53,634 bases of DNA from Edaphobacter aggregans (GCA_022736715.1 DZDJ01000014.1:1-53634); one strand, 5' to 3'. Counted from the first letter of the stretch, positions 24,811 through 33,482 are shown. The notes: generated by a model from the sequence alone, not told the origin. A program made the numbers and translations.

Positions 24811-25094
24811 TGGTAATTCCGGCTTCACGGAATCAAGAATCAAAGAGCCGCGGTTTCAATGACAACCGCGCTGGTCAACCTGAAGACGCATACCTTTCGC
24901 TTCAAGAGTTAGCTCTGGCCAGCCCAATGCTTTGCGCCAAGCGGAAAATTGGTGAGCGCGGACAACACTGAGCTGAAGTCTTCATGCCCCTTGGTGTTTG
25001 TCAGACATGCCGCGGGTGCCGGAGGTCTGCACCCCAGCAAGGAGCGTTGGCCCAACGGCGTGCAGTGAACGCACCACGATCGAGGCAGAATCTT

Positions 25095-26060
25095 CTACCT
25101 GCACACGGCATCCAGTTGTCGTACCGGCTCTGGCGTCAACTGCGGAGACTCAAGATGATGCAGCACTAAAAATTGCTTGGGTAATGGTCCTCCATCGGCA
25201 AGTGCAATGCCAGGATCGACACCATAAATGGAGTTCCTCTCTACTGCGGATAAAGACTTAAAACGGAACCCCTCCCTGCGCAGCATTTGCATCAGGTCTG
25301 GCAGCATCAGCACGGTGAAGTCCGTTGCATGTAGTAGAAGAACGTTGGGGATCTCATGCCCAAAAGCAATATCTTCCTCTACACGTCCAAACCGTATCAA
25401 CTCCTTGGCATTCGCGATGTAACTTTGGCGAAGCCATGCGATACCAGCCTCATCCTGCTTGCCCATGCAGCGAAGATAAGGATCGCCCCAGTCATCGTCG
25501 CCAAAATCCAATGTGACCTGCGCAATCCGATACCCATGCGCCTCTAACCAGAAGCGCACGGCGTTGCGCTTGTCCAATGTGTTTCCTTCCTGAAGATAGG
25601 GATACCGAAACCAGTGCCAATCTTTTCTGGCACTATATTCATGGAGTGCTGGTTCATCGAGAGCGATGTTATTTATAAATTCATCTGCATCAACTTCTGT
25701 CAAAGAAGGATGCGACCACGTGTGATTGCCAATCTTCATGCCGGCTTTCATCCACACGCGCAAGGCCTGCTGCGTGTCCGGATCACCCTGCAAATCCACC
25801 GCAGTCACAAATCCATAGACGCCCTTCAAATGATGCGTCTTAAGCTCCCTCACAAGACGTGTGGCGATGTCCACACGCGTCTCGCCACTGCGAAGCCCTC
25901 CAGCCGCCGGAAGATCATCAAAGGTGAGCGCGACAACGGGGTGACGCTTGAGGTGCCGGGTAATTGAGGCATGCTGCGAAGCTCCACCCTGGATTGCTGA
26001 TGCAAATCCGACACTGCACAACAGCAACACTGCCCAGCACGTCAGTCCGAAGCGCCACAT
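25095..26060 (-). CDS. Secreted polysaccharide deacetylase (NodB homology)
   Basis: The 321-residue protein carries a signal peptide (MWRFGLTCWAVLLLCSVGFASA) and a NodB-type deacetylase fold. Motif 1 is VVALTFDDLPA (catalytic Asp and metal Asp), motif 2 is the zinc-binding KIGNHTWSHPSLTE (H-x3-H) and motif 3 the WHWFRYPYL arginine/proline segment. It presumably removes N- or O-acetyl groups from a cell-wall or extracellular polysaccharide. The C-terminus after VLLLHATDFTVLMLPDL matches the last family motif. The gene is followed on the left only by the non-coding stretch after the sulfur operon. Confidence 0.92.
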   Translation of the reverse strand: MWRFGLTCWAVLLLCSVGFASAIQGGASQHASITRHLKRHPVVALTFDDLPAAGGLRSGETRVDIATRLVRELKTHHLKGVYGFVTAVDLQGDPDTQQALRVWMKAGMKIGNHTWSHPSLTEVDADEFINNIALDEPALHEYSARKDWHWFRYPYLQEGNTLDKRNAVRFWLEAHGYRIAQVTLDFGDDDWGDPYLRCMGKQDEAGIAWLRQSYIANAKELIRFGRVEEDIAFGHEIPNVLLLHATDFTVLMLPDLMQMLRREGFRFKSLSAVERNSIYGVDPGIALADGGPLPKQFLVLHHLESPQLTPEPVRQLDAVCR

Positions 26061-26121
26061 GCTCTTATTTTCTCTTAATTTGCACCGGGAATTCAGCCAT
26101 CAATTGCCGGGACTATACCGC

Positions 26122-26607
26122 CTAGGCAGGTGGGAGGGTGGCGACCGGTACGGTGGGCATTTCGGCGGGCGAGTCCGGGAGCGGGCCGAGGATTTGAATG
26201 CCGTAGGTGGCGGCGGTGGCGACGAGCTTTTCGAGATCGGGTGGAGCAGGCGGGGCGTTGAGGGGAGTGGCCAGCTCGAGGACGAACTGCTCAAAACCAC
26301 TGGGTGCTGCGAAGATGAGGAGGCGGGCGGGCTTGTTGCCGGTGATCTTAAAGCCGTGGGGAATATTGCGCGGGCCGTAGACGAAGGAACCGGCGTTGGC
26401 GCGCTGCCATTTGCCGTCGAGGATGAAGGCGACTTCACCTTCAATGATGTAGAAGGATTCGTCTTCGCGGGTGTGGACGTGGAGGGGCGTTGCGAAGCCA
26501 GGTTCGGCGGCGAGTTGCTCGACGATGCCGTAGGCGTTGTGGGTGAGCTGGCCAGAGGCATGCACAACGGAGGGGGTTCCAAAGAAGCGAAAGAGAGTGT
26601 CGCTCAT
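26122..26607 (-). CDS. Single-domain cupin protein
   Basis: The 161-residue protein has one double-stranded beta-helix cupin domain: motif 1 is TPLHVHTREDESFYIIEGE (H-x-H-x4-E type metal site, about residues 41-59) and motif 2 is GPRNIPHGFKITG. The C-terminal 50 residues are Pro- and Ala-rich. It resembles quercetin-dioxygenase-like cupins; a catalytic function cannot be assigned. Codons differ from the deacetylase next to it (GCG and CTG rich). Between it and 26730 there is no gene. Confidence 0.82.
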   Translation of the reverse strand: MSDTLFRFFGTPSVVHASGQLTHNAYGIVEQLAAEPGFATPLHVHTREDESFYIIEGEVAFILDGKWQRANAGSFVYGPRNIPHGFKITGNKPARLLIFAAPSGFEQFVLELATPLNAPPAPPDLEKLVATAATYGIQILGPLPDSPAEMPTVPVATLPPA

Positions 26608-26729
26608 AGTAGTTGGATTTCCTTACGTGTGGAAGTAGATGGGCTCACCTTGCGGCGATCTCGGCTTGACTTTACTGGGTGGATGCGGGTTGTGTCAACG
26701 CCGTTTGAAAATTCCTCGGATCCGGGACT

Positions 26730-26879
26730 ATGAGGCACGCCAATAGCAGAATCACACTGGATGTCTACACGCAGGCAGTGAGTTCCAATAAGCGCGCCGC
26801 GCAGAGCAAGGTTGTAAGGATGATGGTGCCCGACGTGGGCACAAACGACTCTGGGGAGCAGGCCAATTTTGCTTGGTAA
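26730..26879 (+). pseudogene. 3' remnant of a tyrosine recombinase/integrase gene
   Basis: The 49-codon frame encodes MRHANSRITLDVYTQAVS and then NKRAAQSKVVRMM, the typical C-terminus of phage-type tyrosine recombinases: the RHA(N)S...YTQA block holds the conserved histidine and the catalytic tyrosine. An in-frame TGA at 26706 and loss of similarity upstream show that the rest of the gene is missing. The remnant sits 70 bp from a tRNA 3' fragment, which is the usual arrangement at the end of an integrated element. Confidence 0.8.
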
Positions 26880-26948
26880 CGCGCTTATTGTGCCCATATT
26901 TGCTTGTCACTGTAGGTCGCCAATTGATTCTAAGAACTTTGGAATCAA

Positions 26949-26995
26949 TGGCGGGGACGACGGGGGGCGAACCCGCGACCTCTGCCGTGACAGAG
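26949..26995 (-). pseudogene. 3' half of a tRNA-Asp-like gene (attachment-site fragment)
   Basis: On the minus strand the segment reads CTGTCACG (Asp-type anticodon loop with GTC), a GAGGTC variable loop, the T-arm GCGGGTTCGCCCCCCGT and CGTCCCCGCCA with CCA. The 5' half of a tRNA is absent; the rpmB terminator hairpin occupies its place. The T-loop carries C where tRNAs have A or G, so it is decaying. Next to it lies the inverted repeat ATTGATTC...GAATCAAT (26922-26949 region). I read it as an att site left by site-specific integration. Confidence 0.6.
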
Positions 26996-27003
26996 AAAAG
27001 TTT

Positions 27004-27019
27004 GCCGGGTGCGCCCGGC
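27004..27019 (-). terminator. Rho-independent terminator of rpmB
   Basis: On the minus strand GCCGGG-CGCA-CCCGGC is followed by AAACTTTTCT, starting 6 bp after the rpmB stop. The T-rich tail runs directly into the tRNA fragment. Confidence 0.85.
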
Positions 27020-27025
27020 GAAGAG

Positions 27026-27214
27026 TTACCCCTTCACGACCTTGCCGGACTTGATGCAGCTGGTGCAGACGCGGACGCGCTTGGACGCGCCATTCACAAC
27101 AGCCTTGACCGGCTGCAGATTCACATTCCAGCGGCGACGCGTTACGTTGTGCGCGTGCGAAACGTTGTTACCAAACTGCGGGCCTTTGCCGCAAAACTCA
27201 CATACCTGTGCCAT
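27026..27214 (-). CDS. rpmB: 50S ribosomal protein L28
   Basis: The 62-residue protein has the L28 signature: two CxxC-type zinc-binding pairs ([12 protein letters not shown] and [13 protein letters not shown]), [19 protein letters not shown] in the centre and a short basic tail. It is a structural component of the large ribosomal subunit. Upstream, 27215-27429 contains only its control region; a possible promoter on the minus strand (TTGCTC, 18 bp, TATTCT, near 27352-27385) is visible but weak. It forms the right border of the accessory block that starts after guaA. Confidence 0.96.
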   Translation of the reverse strand: MAQVCEFCGKGPQFGNNVSHAHNVTRRRWNVNLQPVKAVVNGASKRVRVCTSCIKSGKVVKG

Positions 27215-27429
27215 GACTTAACTCCGGTTCCTTGGCGGAAAATTTTTCGTGCAGAGGAAGCAGTCTGGCAAACCAAGGCCTGTGTTCTGGCAGGGTAGAC
27301 TGCTCCAGCGTGTGCGCGGAACCCGACAGAACGCAGTTCCGGCCTGCTACCGAACCTATAGAATAGCCCAAACCGGGCCGATAGAGCAAACCGGGATTAC
27401 AACTGCTGTGCAAGTCCGGCGAATAGCAG

Positions 27430-27678
27430 CTACTGCAACCGGGTCGGCCAGCCGATCCGCACCAGAGTGCCTTCGGGGTCGCTGAGGGCAAACGCATACA
27501 TTCCCCAAGGCTTATCTTCGGGGCCGTTCTCTCCCAGAATCTCTTTCGGGAGGGCCGCAGCCAGCTCGTCTACGGCTTCTGTGGCTTCTGTGTAGAGGTA
27601 AACGCCAAAGGGATTTTGGCCGGGAACCAGCCAGCCTTCTACGGCCTGGTTCAGGTGCAGCGCTCCTCCCCGGCGATT
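27430..27678 (-). pseudogene. C-terminal fragment of a VOC/glyoxalase-family gene
   Basis: The minus-strand frame reads GGALHLNQAVEGWLVPGQ, then a VYLYTE segment, DELAAALPKEILG and PWGMYAFALSDPEGTLVRIG before a TAG stop. This is the C-terminal half of a vicinal-oxygen-chelate protein with its closing LVRIGWP strand. Upstream of 27678 the frame runs into a stop and a short tandem repeat, and no start codon or N-terminal half is present. The gene is therefore a broken remnant, or its 5' half was lost when the repeat expanded. Confidence 0.75.
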
Positions 27679-27689
27679 GGCACGTCACA

Positions 27690-27720
27690 GGGCACGTTGC
27701 GGGGCATGTTGCGGGGCATG
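27690..27720. repeat. 12-bp tandem repeat upstream of mntR
   Basis: The unit GGGCAYGTTGCG occurs at 27690-27701 and 27702-27713, followed by a partial third GGGCATGACA. It lies between the broken VOC gene and the mntR operator. Confidence 0.7.
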
Positions 27721-27731
27721 ACAAGTTGCCT

Positions 27732-27745
27732 TTTACCGTGGTTAA
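27732..27745. promoter_or_regulatory. Candidate MntR operator at the mntR start
   Basis: TTTACC-GT-GGTTAA is a 14-bp palindrome with one mismatch, ending 3 bp before the mntR ATG and covering the ribosome site. The same pattern (TTWACC-N2-RGTTAA) recurs before mntH and in the TonB receptor gene. It suggests autorepression. Confidence 0.7.
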
Positions 27746-27748
27746 CTA

Positions 27749-28441
27749 ATGGCTATGCCGGAAGAGATCACAATTTCCAAAGAAGATTACCTCAAGGCCA
27801 TTCTGGAAGCGGAGAGCGAAGGGCACACCGTGATTCCTGCGCTGCTGGCGCACTGGCTGGAGGTTTCTCCGCCTGCGGTGACCAAGGCCGTGAAGCGGTT
27901 GAAGCAGGATGGCTACATCGATGCCAAGGCCGATGGTGTGTTGCGGCTGGCGGCCAAAGGCAAGGAAGCGGCCTATCACACCGCGCTGCGGCATCACTTG
28001 ATTGAACGCATGCTTTCCGAGATTTTTGGCATGGAGTGGCACCAGATCCATGCCGAGGCGGAGCGTCTGGAGCATGCCGTTTCCCCGGCATTTGAGGCGC
28101 GGCTGATTGAAAAGCTGGGGGACAAGGGTCTTTGTCCGCATGGCAACGAGGTGCTGCCGGAGACGCCCGCGCAAAAGCGGCGGCGCGGTCTGCTGCCGTT
28201 GATAGAAGCGGCCGAGCAGACGGATTACGCGGTGGCCAGCCTCTACGAACGCGATCCGAAGCTGCTGGAGTTTCTGCATAAGCTGGGCATCGGCCCCAAC
28301 GCGCCGATTCGTGTGATGGAGCGCAATTACGACGATACCTGGCGGATTCAGACCAGCGTCGGCCCGACGACGATCGGAAAATCGGCCGCCGGGCGCGTCT
28401 GGGTGCGTCCCAGAGCAGCGCGGGAACCGAAGGGAAAGTAG
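27749..28441 (+). CDS. mntR: DtxR/MntR-family metal-dependent repressor
   Basis: The 230-residue protein starts with a DtxR-type winged helix (TISKEDYLKAILEAES, then LEVSPPAVTKAVKRLKQDGYI, about 8-60), followed by the metal-binding dimerisation domain (HHLIERMLSEIFGMEWHQIHAEAERLEHAVS with the His and Glu ligands, and KGLCPHGNEV with Cys/His), and a C-terminal SH3-like FeoA domain. It represses transport genes when Mn(II) or Fe(II) is bound. The neighbour mntH and three matching palindromes point to manganese, but an iron-responsive role cannot be excluded. Confidence 0.9.
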   Translation: MAMPEEITISKEDYLKAILEAESEGHTVIPALLAHWLEVSPPAVTKAVKRLKQDGYIDAKADGVLRLAAKGKEAAYHTALRHHLIERMLSEIFGMEWHQIHAEAERLEHAVSPAFEARLIEKLGDKGLCPHGNEVLPETPAQKRRRGLLPLIEAAEQTDYAVASLYERDPKLLEFLHKLGIGPNAPIRVMERNYDDTWRIQTSVGPTTIGKSAAGRVWVRPRAAREPKGK

Positions 28442-28443
28442 TA

Positions 28444-28457
28444 TTAACCTAAGTTAA
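28444..28457. promoter_or_regulatory. Candidate MntR operator upstream of mntH
   Basis: TTAACC-TA-AGTTAA lies directly after the mntR stop and 95 bp before mntH. It differs from a perfect palindrome at one position. A second GTTAAC half-site lies at 28476-28481. Confidence 0.75.
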
Positions 28458-28499
28458 TTATTAAAAAGCTACAAAGTTAACATTTCTTCCTATACCCGG

Positions 28500-28529
28500 T
28501 TGATCATTCTGTGACATACTAAGCATAAT
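28500..28529 (+). promoter_or_regulatory. Possible sigma-70 promoter for mntH
   Basis: TTGATC (28500-28505), an 18-bp spacer and CATAAT (28524-28529) precede the mntH ATG at 28552. The match is moderate. The operator at 28444 lies upstream of the -35 element, so either a second promoter exists or the repressor acts at a distance. Confidence 0.4.
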
Positions 28530-28551
28530 TGCTGCTTCAGGATACACAGAA

Positions 28552-29886
28552 ATGCCCGCGCCCGTTACGACACAAGTTGAGACCACGAGACGTCCGTCCC
28601 TGTCGGATGTGCACGGCACGGTGCGCATTTCGCGGTCGCCGCAGTTCTGGCGGCGGATGCTGGGCTTTGCCGGGCCGGGCTTTCTGATTTCTGTGGGATA
28701 CATGGATCCGGGCAACTGGGCCACGGACCTGGCGGGCGGTTCGCGTTACGGGTATACGCTGCTTTTCGTCATTATGATCTCTAACCTGATGGCGATTCTG
28801 TTGCAGGCGTTGTCGTTGCGGCTGGGCGTGGCTGCGGAACGCGACTTGGCGCAGGCCTGCCGCGAGCGGTACAGCCGTCCGGTGACGATTGGGCTGTGGC
28901 TCTTTGCCGAGGTTGCGATTGCCGCCTGCGATCTGGCGGAGGTGGTTGGCTCGGCCATTGCGCTGCAACTGCTGTTTGGGCTGCCGCTGGTGGCAGGCGT
29001 TCTGATTACAGGCGTGGACGTGCTGCTGTTGCTGCTGTTGCAGAATCGCGGCTTCCGCTATCTGGAAGCGCTGATCATCACGCTGATCGCCACGATTGCG
29101 GTGCTCTTTGGCATGGAGATTCTGTTGTCGCGGCCGGACTGGGCGCCGATTCTGCGTGACATGTTCATTCCTTCGCGGTCCATCCTCACCAATCCGGACA
29201 TGCTGTACATCGCCATCGGCATACTGGGCGCTACTGTGATGCCGCACAATCTGTATCTGCATTCGGCCATTGTGCAGACGCGCGATTACCAGCGCACACC
29301 GAAGGGCAAGCGTGAGGCCATCCGCTTTGCCAGCATCGATTCCGCGGTGGCGCTGATGCTGGCGCTCTTTGTAAATGCGGCGATTCTGATTGTGGCGGCT
29401 GCGGTCTTCCATCGCGGCGGGCATCCGGAAGTGGCCGAGATTGGCGATGCCTACAAGCTGCTCTCGCCCATGCTGGGCGTGGCTGCGGCCAGCACCATGT
29501 TTGCCGTGGCGCTGCTGGCCTCCGGGCAGAACTCCACCATTACCGGCACGCTGGCCGGGCAGGTGGTGATGGAAGGCTTTCTCGATATTCGCCTGCCGGG
29601 CTGGTTGCGCCGGCTCATCACGCGTTCGCTTGCCATTATTCCTACCGTCATCGTTACGTTGATCTACGGCGAGCGCGGCACGGCGCAGTTGCTGATTCTG
29701 AGCCAGGTGGTGCTCAGCATGCAGCTCAGCTTTGCTGTCTTCCCGCTGGTCATGTTTACCAGCGACCGCCAGTGGATGGGAGAGTTCGTCAACCCGCGCT
29801 GGCTGAAATACCTGAGCTATGGGGTTGCGGTGCTGATTGCAGCACTCAATCTGTGGCTGCTGATTCAGACATTTCAGGGGCGCTGA
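28552..29886 (+). CDS. mntH: NRAMP-family Mn2+/Fe2+ transporter
   Basis: The 444-residue integral membrane protein is a proton-coupled divalent metal importer of the NRAMP family. The metal-site motif in helix 1 is [15 protein letters not shown] (DPGN, about residues 60-63) and helix 6 carries [18 protein letters not shown] (MPH metal site). About eleven hydrophobic helices can be read. Codon use and length are normal. It lies 110 bp after mntR and 59 bp before the TonB receptor, likely sharing a transcript with it. Its candidate operator at 28444 suggests derepression at low manganese. Confidence 0.96.
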   Translation: MPAPVTTQVETTRRPSLSDVHGTVRISRSPQFWRRMLGFAGPGFLISVGYMDPGNWATDLAGGSRYGYTLLFVIMISNLMAILLQALSLRLGVAAERDLAQACRERYSRPVTIGLWLFAEVAIAACDLAEVVGSAIALQLLFGLPLVAGVLITGVDVLLLLLLQNRGFRYLEALIITLIATIAVLFGMEILLSRPDWAPILRDMFIPSRSILTNPDMLYIAIGILGATVMPHNLYLHSAIVQTRDYQRTPKGKREAIRFASIDSAVALMLALFVNAAILIVAAAVFHRGGHPEVAEIGDAYKLLSPMLGVAAASTMFAVALLASGQNSTITGTLAGQVVMEGFLDIRLPGWLRRLITRSLAIIPTVIVTLIYGERGTAQLLILSQVVLSMQLSFAVFPLVMFTSDRQWMGEFVNPRWLKYLSYGVAVLIAALNLWLLIQTFQGR

Positions 29887-29945
29887 CCGGAGCGTTGACC
29901 AGAAACGCCGGAGCGCACCGAGTACAAACTTTTCAGGAGAAACCG

Positions 29946-32900
29946 ATGCAACGTAGCTGGACGAGAGACTTGCTTCCCGCAAAATCCTTTGCCGTGAGCC
30001 GCGTATATTTTTTTGCCTTCATTTTTACATTAACCTCGGTTAACAGTTTTTCGTTATACGCGCAAAGCGGGACCTCCAGCGCCATCGCCGGAACGGTGGT
30101 GGATGCGAGCGGAGCGGTGATCGCCAATGCGGACGTGATTGCGACGAACGTGGACACCAGAGCTGGGCGCACGATGGCAACCAACGCGGATGGCCGCTTT
30201 TTGTTTGCGCAGGTGAATCCGGGGATGTATCTGGTTGCCGTGCGGGCAAAGGGATTCGCAGAGCAGGAGTCGCAGCCGGTTGCGGTGGCCGTGGGACGCA
30301 CGGTGACGCTGCGCTTCCAGTTGCAGCTCTCCTCGACAACGCAAAGCGTGGAGGTGCATGCGCAGCAGGGCCTGCTAAGCCTGGAAAATCCGAACACCAC
30401 TACGACGCTGGCGGCAAAGACCATCTCCAGCCTGCCAAATCCGGGCCAGGACCTGACCTATATAGCGCAGTTTGCGCAGGGGGCGCTGATGAACACGGCC
30501 GGTTCGTCGAACGATGCCAAGGCAGCGGGCGGCTACGGCAACGTGGAGTTCAACGGGTTGCCGGCCACCTCGAACGGCTACATTCTGGATGGATACGATA
30601 CGAACGATCCGTGGCTGGGGCTGAACATCGGGCTCTCCACGAACCTGGTGATCGGCCTGGATGCGGTGCAGGTGGCAACGGTCAACACGAATTCCTTCTC
30701 TGTCGATCAGGGACGGTACGGCGCTTCGCAGGTGAACTACTTTACCAAATCTGGCACGAACCAATTTCACGGCGATGTGTATGAGATATGGAACGGCTCG
30801 CTGCTGAATGCGGAGAACTATTTTCTGCATGCCAACGATACGGCGGGGAACATTGCGAAAAAACCACGGTCGACGGTGAATGAGTTTGGCGCGAGCGTGG
30901 GAGGGCCAATCCGCCGGGACAAGCTCTTCTTCTTTGCGCATTTTGAAGGCATTCGTATTGCGCTGCCGCTGGTTTCGCAGACGGTGGTGCCTTCGCCCGC
31001 GTATCAACAGTATGTGCTGAGCCAGTTGCCCGCCGGAGGCACGGACCCGATCACGGGAACGGCGCTGCCGGCACAGCCGGAGGAGGTCCCCTTCTACCGC
31101 GGGATGTTCCAGCTTTACAGCAACACGGCGGGCAGTCCGGTGCCGGTCAACAGCTGCCCGCTGGATGCCAACGGACAGTTATTAACCGGCACGCAGAGCA
31201 GCGGCAATCTGTTCAATGGCAGCGGCTGCGCCAATCAGCGGCAGGAGTCGCTGAACAACAGCGACAGCGAGAATCTGGTTGTGGTAAAGATTGACCACAA
31301 CATCAACGCGAACAATACGGTCTGGTACCGCTTCCAGCAGGACACCGGATTACAGGCGGCATATACCGACGCGATCAATCCGATCTTCAACTCCTACTCG
31401 CCGCAGCCGCAGCGTACGCTGGTGGCAGGATACACGCATGTCTTCAGCCCGAATCTGGTGAACCAGTTCAATCCGGGGGCGAGCTGGTATGCCAGCATCT
31501 TTGAGCCGAACAATTTTGCGCAGGTCTTGCGGACCTTCCCCATCGTGCTGGCCGCAGGCAGCAACAATGCGCCGTTCACCACGGTTGGCGGCAACAACAA
31601 CACCTATCCGCAGGGACGCAAGGTGACGCAGTGGCAGATCAACGACAACCTGATCTGGACGCGCGGCAAACATACGTACAAATTCGGCGTCAATACGCGG
31701 CGCATCGACGTGAGCAACTACGACCTGGGCGAAGGCACGGTGCCGACGGTGATCTACAACGACCTGGCGCAGTTTACCTATGGCGCTGCCTACACGGCCA
31801 GCCAGACCTTTCCGGTTGCGCTCAAGGAGCGCGTGGCGGCCGGAAATCTGGAAATGTATGCGATGGACACCTACCGGCCCACGGCGCGCATGACATTGAC
31901 TGCCGGGCTGCGGACGGCATGGAACACGAATCCGGTGAATCAGCAGCGGTTGTTTGCGCGTCCGGCCGGGTCATTTCTCGATCTCCCGCACGACATCAAT
32001 CAGCCGCTCAATCAGACAATTCTGACGCAGGTGCGCGGGTTGTTTCCGGCAACGCCGCTGTTTGCCTGGCAGCCGCGTGTTTCCGTTGCCTATCAGGTGG
32101 CCTCCGGCACAGCGCTGCATGCGGGCTTTGGCGTCTTTAACGACATTATTCCCGCGCAGATTGCCGATCTTGCCGCCACCAATCCGCCGTATGCGCCAAC
32201 CTTTACCGGAGGAGTTGCCGGGCAGGTGGGGGGCATTGGCATTGCGCCGGGCGTTGCCAACAGCGCTGTGGATGCAACCGCCAGCGCCAACCAGAGCTTC
32301 CAGACGGCCTTCCACGCTGGAGCTGCGCCCTGCGCGGGGATTGCGGCAGGTGCGCCAACGTGTCCGCTGGCCGTGGGGCTGAACACATTTCCCAGCGGCA
32401 CGCTCAAAACGCCGTATTACTACCAGTACAACCTCGGCATCGAGCAGCAGGTGGGCGCGCATGGCAATGTGCGCGTGGACTACGTGGGCACGCGCGGCGT
32501 GCACGAGCCGTATCAGGTGCAGTTGAACGGCTACCAAACAGTGTGCGCCGGTTGCTTTGCGCCGTATCCATATCAGAAGCCGCTCGACCCGCGCTTTGGC
32601 AATGTGAACGAGTTTCGCACGGACGCCAACAGCAGCTACTCCGGCCTGCAGACCAGCGTCACAGAGCAGTTGCACAACCTGACGTTGCGCGGCAATTACA
32701 CCTTCAGCCATTGCCTGGACGAGGTCTCCAACGGCGGCCTGCTGGCCTTCTCCACGCAGGGCATTCTTTCACCATTGCCCGGCGAACTGAGCCGCCAGTA
32801 CGGCGATTGCGACTACGACGTGCGGCACAATCTTTCGGCCTTCGGCGTGTACCAGATTCCGTTCCACTCCAGCCATGCGCTGCTGCGGCAGGTGCTGGGA

Positions 32901-33482
32901 GGATGGTCGTTTTCGCAGACGGTCTTCTTCCATACCGGGTTGCCGTTTACGGTGCTCAGCCAGCCGTATACGGCGAACAATCGCGGCATCTTTCAGAGCA
33001 GCGGCCCGCAGTTCGCCAGACGAGTTCCCGGCGTGCCGCTGTATCGCAAAACGGCCTATTCTGGCGTGACCGTGGCCGGCACAAAGCAATGGCTCAATCC
33101 GGATGCCTTTGTTTCTGTCGTCGATCCCAGTACAGGCGCCTGCGTTGGCGGAGATTCGCCGACGAACTGCCAGTTTGGCGACTCCGGCCGTAACACCGTG
33201 CGTGGGCCGCACTTTACGGACTCCGACATCTACATCACCAAGCGGTTTCCAATTACCCGGGAGGTTACGCTGCGGATGGATGTGCAGATGTTCAACGCCT
33301 TCAACCATCCGAATTTCGCCCTGCCTGACTCTGTTGAGGCGGGCCTTCCGGGAGTTTCGATTCCGGCAAAATTTGGCACGCTGGAGAGCACGATTTCCCC
33401 GCCAACCGGATTGCTGGGCGTCGGGCTGGGTGGTGACAGCTCGCCACGCATGATTGCCTTGCAGGGGCGGATCGAGTTCTGA
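29946..33482 (+). CDS. Oar-like TonB-dependent receptor with carboxypeptidase-regulatory domain
   Basis: The 1178-residue outer-membrane protein has a signal peptide ending SFSLYAQ, an N-terminal carboxypeptidase-regulatory-like beta-sandwich (SSAIAGTVVDASGAVIANADV, about 40-120), a plug domain with the NEFGASVGGPIRRDKLFFFAHFEG segment, and a long barrel ending in a phenylalanine (RIEF). This is the large TonB receptor type abundant in acidobacteria. I set the start at ATG 29946 because an AGGAGA site precedes it at 29935-29940; the longer frame overlaps mntH. Its placement after mntH and the MntR-type palindrome in its signal-peptide codons suggest uptake of a manganese or iron complex, though family relatives often bind glycans. 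Confidence 0.92.
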   Translation: MQRSWTRDLLPAKSFAVSRVYFFAFIFTLTSVNSFSLYAQSGTSSAIAGTVVDASGAVIANADVIATNVDTRAGRTMATNADGRFLFAQVNPGMYLVAVRAKGFAEQESQPVAVAVGRTVTLRFQLQLSSTTQSVEVHAQQGLLSLENPNTTTTLAAKTISSLPNPGQDLTYIAQFAQGALMNTAGSSNDAKAAGGYGNVEFNGLPATSNGYILDGYDTNDPWLGLNIGLSTNLVIGLDAVQVATVNTNSFSVDQGRYGASQVNYFTKSGTNQFHGDVYEIWNGSLLNAENYFLHANDTAGNIAKKPRSTVNEFGASVGGPIRRDKLFFFAHFEGIRIALPLVSQTVVPSPAYQQYVLSQLPAGGTDPITGTALPAQPEEVPFYRGMFQLYSNTAGSPVPVNSCPLDANGQLLTGTQSSGNLFNGSGCANQRQESLNNSDSENLVVVKIDHNINANNTVWYRFQQDTGLQAAYTDAINPIFNSYSPQPQRTLVAGYTHVFSPNLVNQFNPGASWYASIFEPNNFAQVLRTFPIVLAAGSNNAPFTTVGGNNNTYPQGRKVTQWQINDNLIWTRGKHTYKFGVNTRRIDVSNYDLGEGTVPTVIYNDLAQFTYGAAYTASQTFPVALKERVAAGNLEMYAMDTYRPTARMTLTAGLRTAWNTNPVNQQRLFARPAGSFLDLPHDINQPLNQTILTQVRGLFPATPLFAWQPRVSVAYQVASGTALHAGFGVFNDIIPAQIADLAATNPPYAPTFTGGVAGQVGGIGIAPGVANSAVDATASANQSFQTAFHAGAAPCAGIAAGAPTCPLAVGLNTFPSGTLKTPYYYQYNLGIEQQVGAHGNVRVDYVGTRGVHEPYQVQLNGYQTVCAGCFAPYPYQKPLDPRFGNVNEFRTDANSSYSGLQTSVTEQLHNLTLRGNYTFSHCLDEVSNGGLLAFSTQGILSPLPGELSRQYGDCDYDVRHNLSAFGVYQIPFHSSHALLRQVLGGWSFSQTVFFHTGLPFTVLSQPYTANNRGIFQSSGPQFARRVPGVPLYRKTAYSGVTVAGTKQWLNPDAFVSVVDPSTGACVGGDSPTNCQFGDSGRNTVRGPHFTDSDIYITKRFPITREVTLRMDVQMFNAFNHPNFALPDSVEAGLPGVSIPAKFGTLESTISPPTGLLGVGLGGDSSPRMIALQGRIEF
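30030..30043. promoter_or_regulatory. Intragenic MntR-type palindrome in the TonB receptor gene
   Basis: TTAACC-TC-GGTTAA is a perfect 14-bp palindrome at codons 29-33 of the receptor, encoding L-T-S-V-N. It uses TTA for leucine, a rare codon in this GC-rich DNA. It matches the sites at 27732 and 28444. Confidence 0.65.

Noticed and set aside
26949-26995. Possible 3' end of a tmRNA (ssrA)
   Set aside because: The anticodon-like CTGTCACG and the GAGGTC variable loop fit a tRNA, and rpmB stands where the body of ssrA would be.
28537-29982. A 481-codon minus-strand open frame opposite mntH
   Set aside because: Composition is that of the reverse complement of a membrane protein; mntH is unmistakable.
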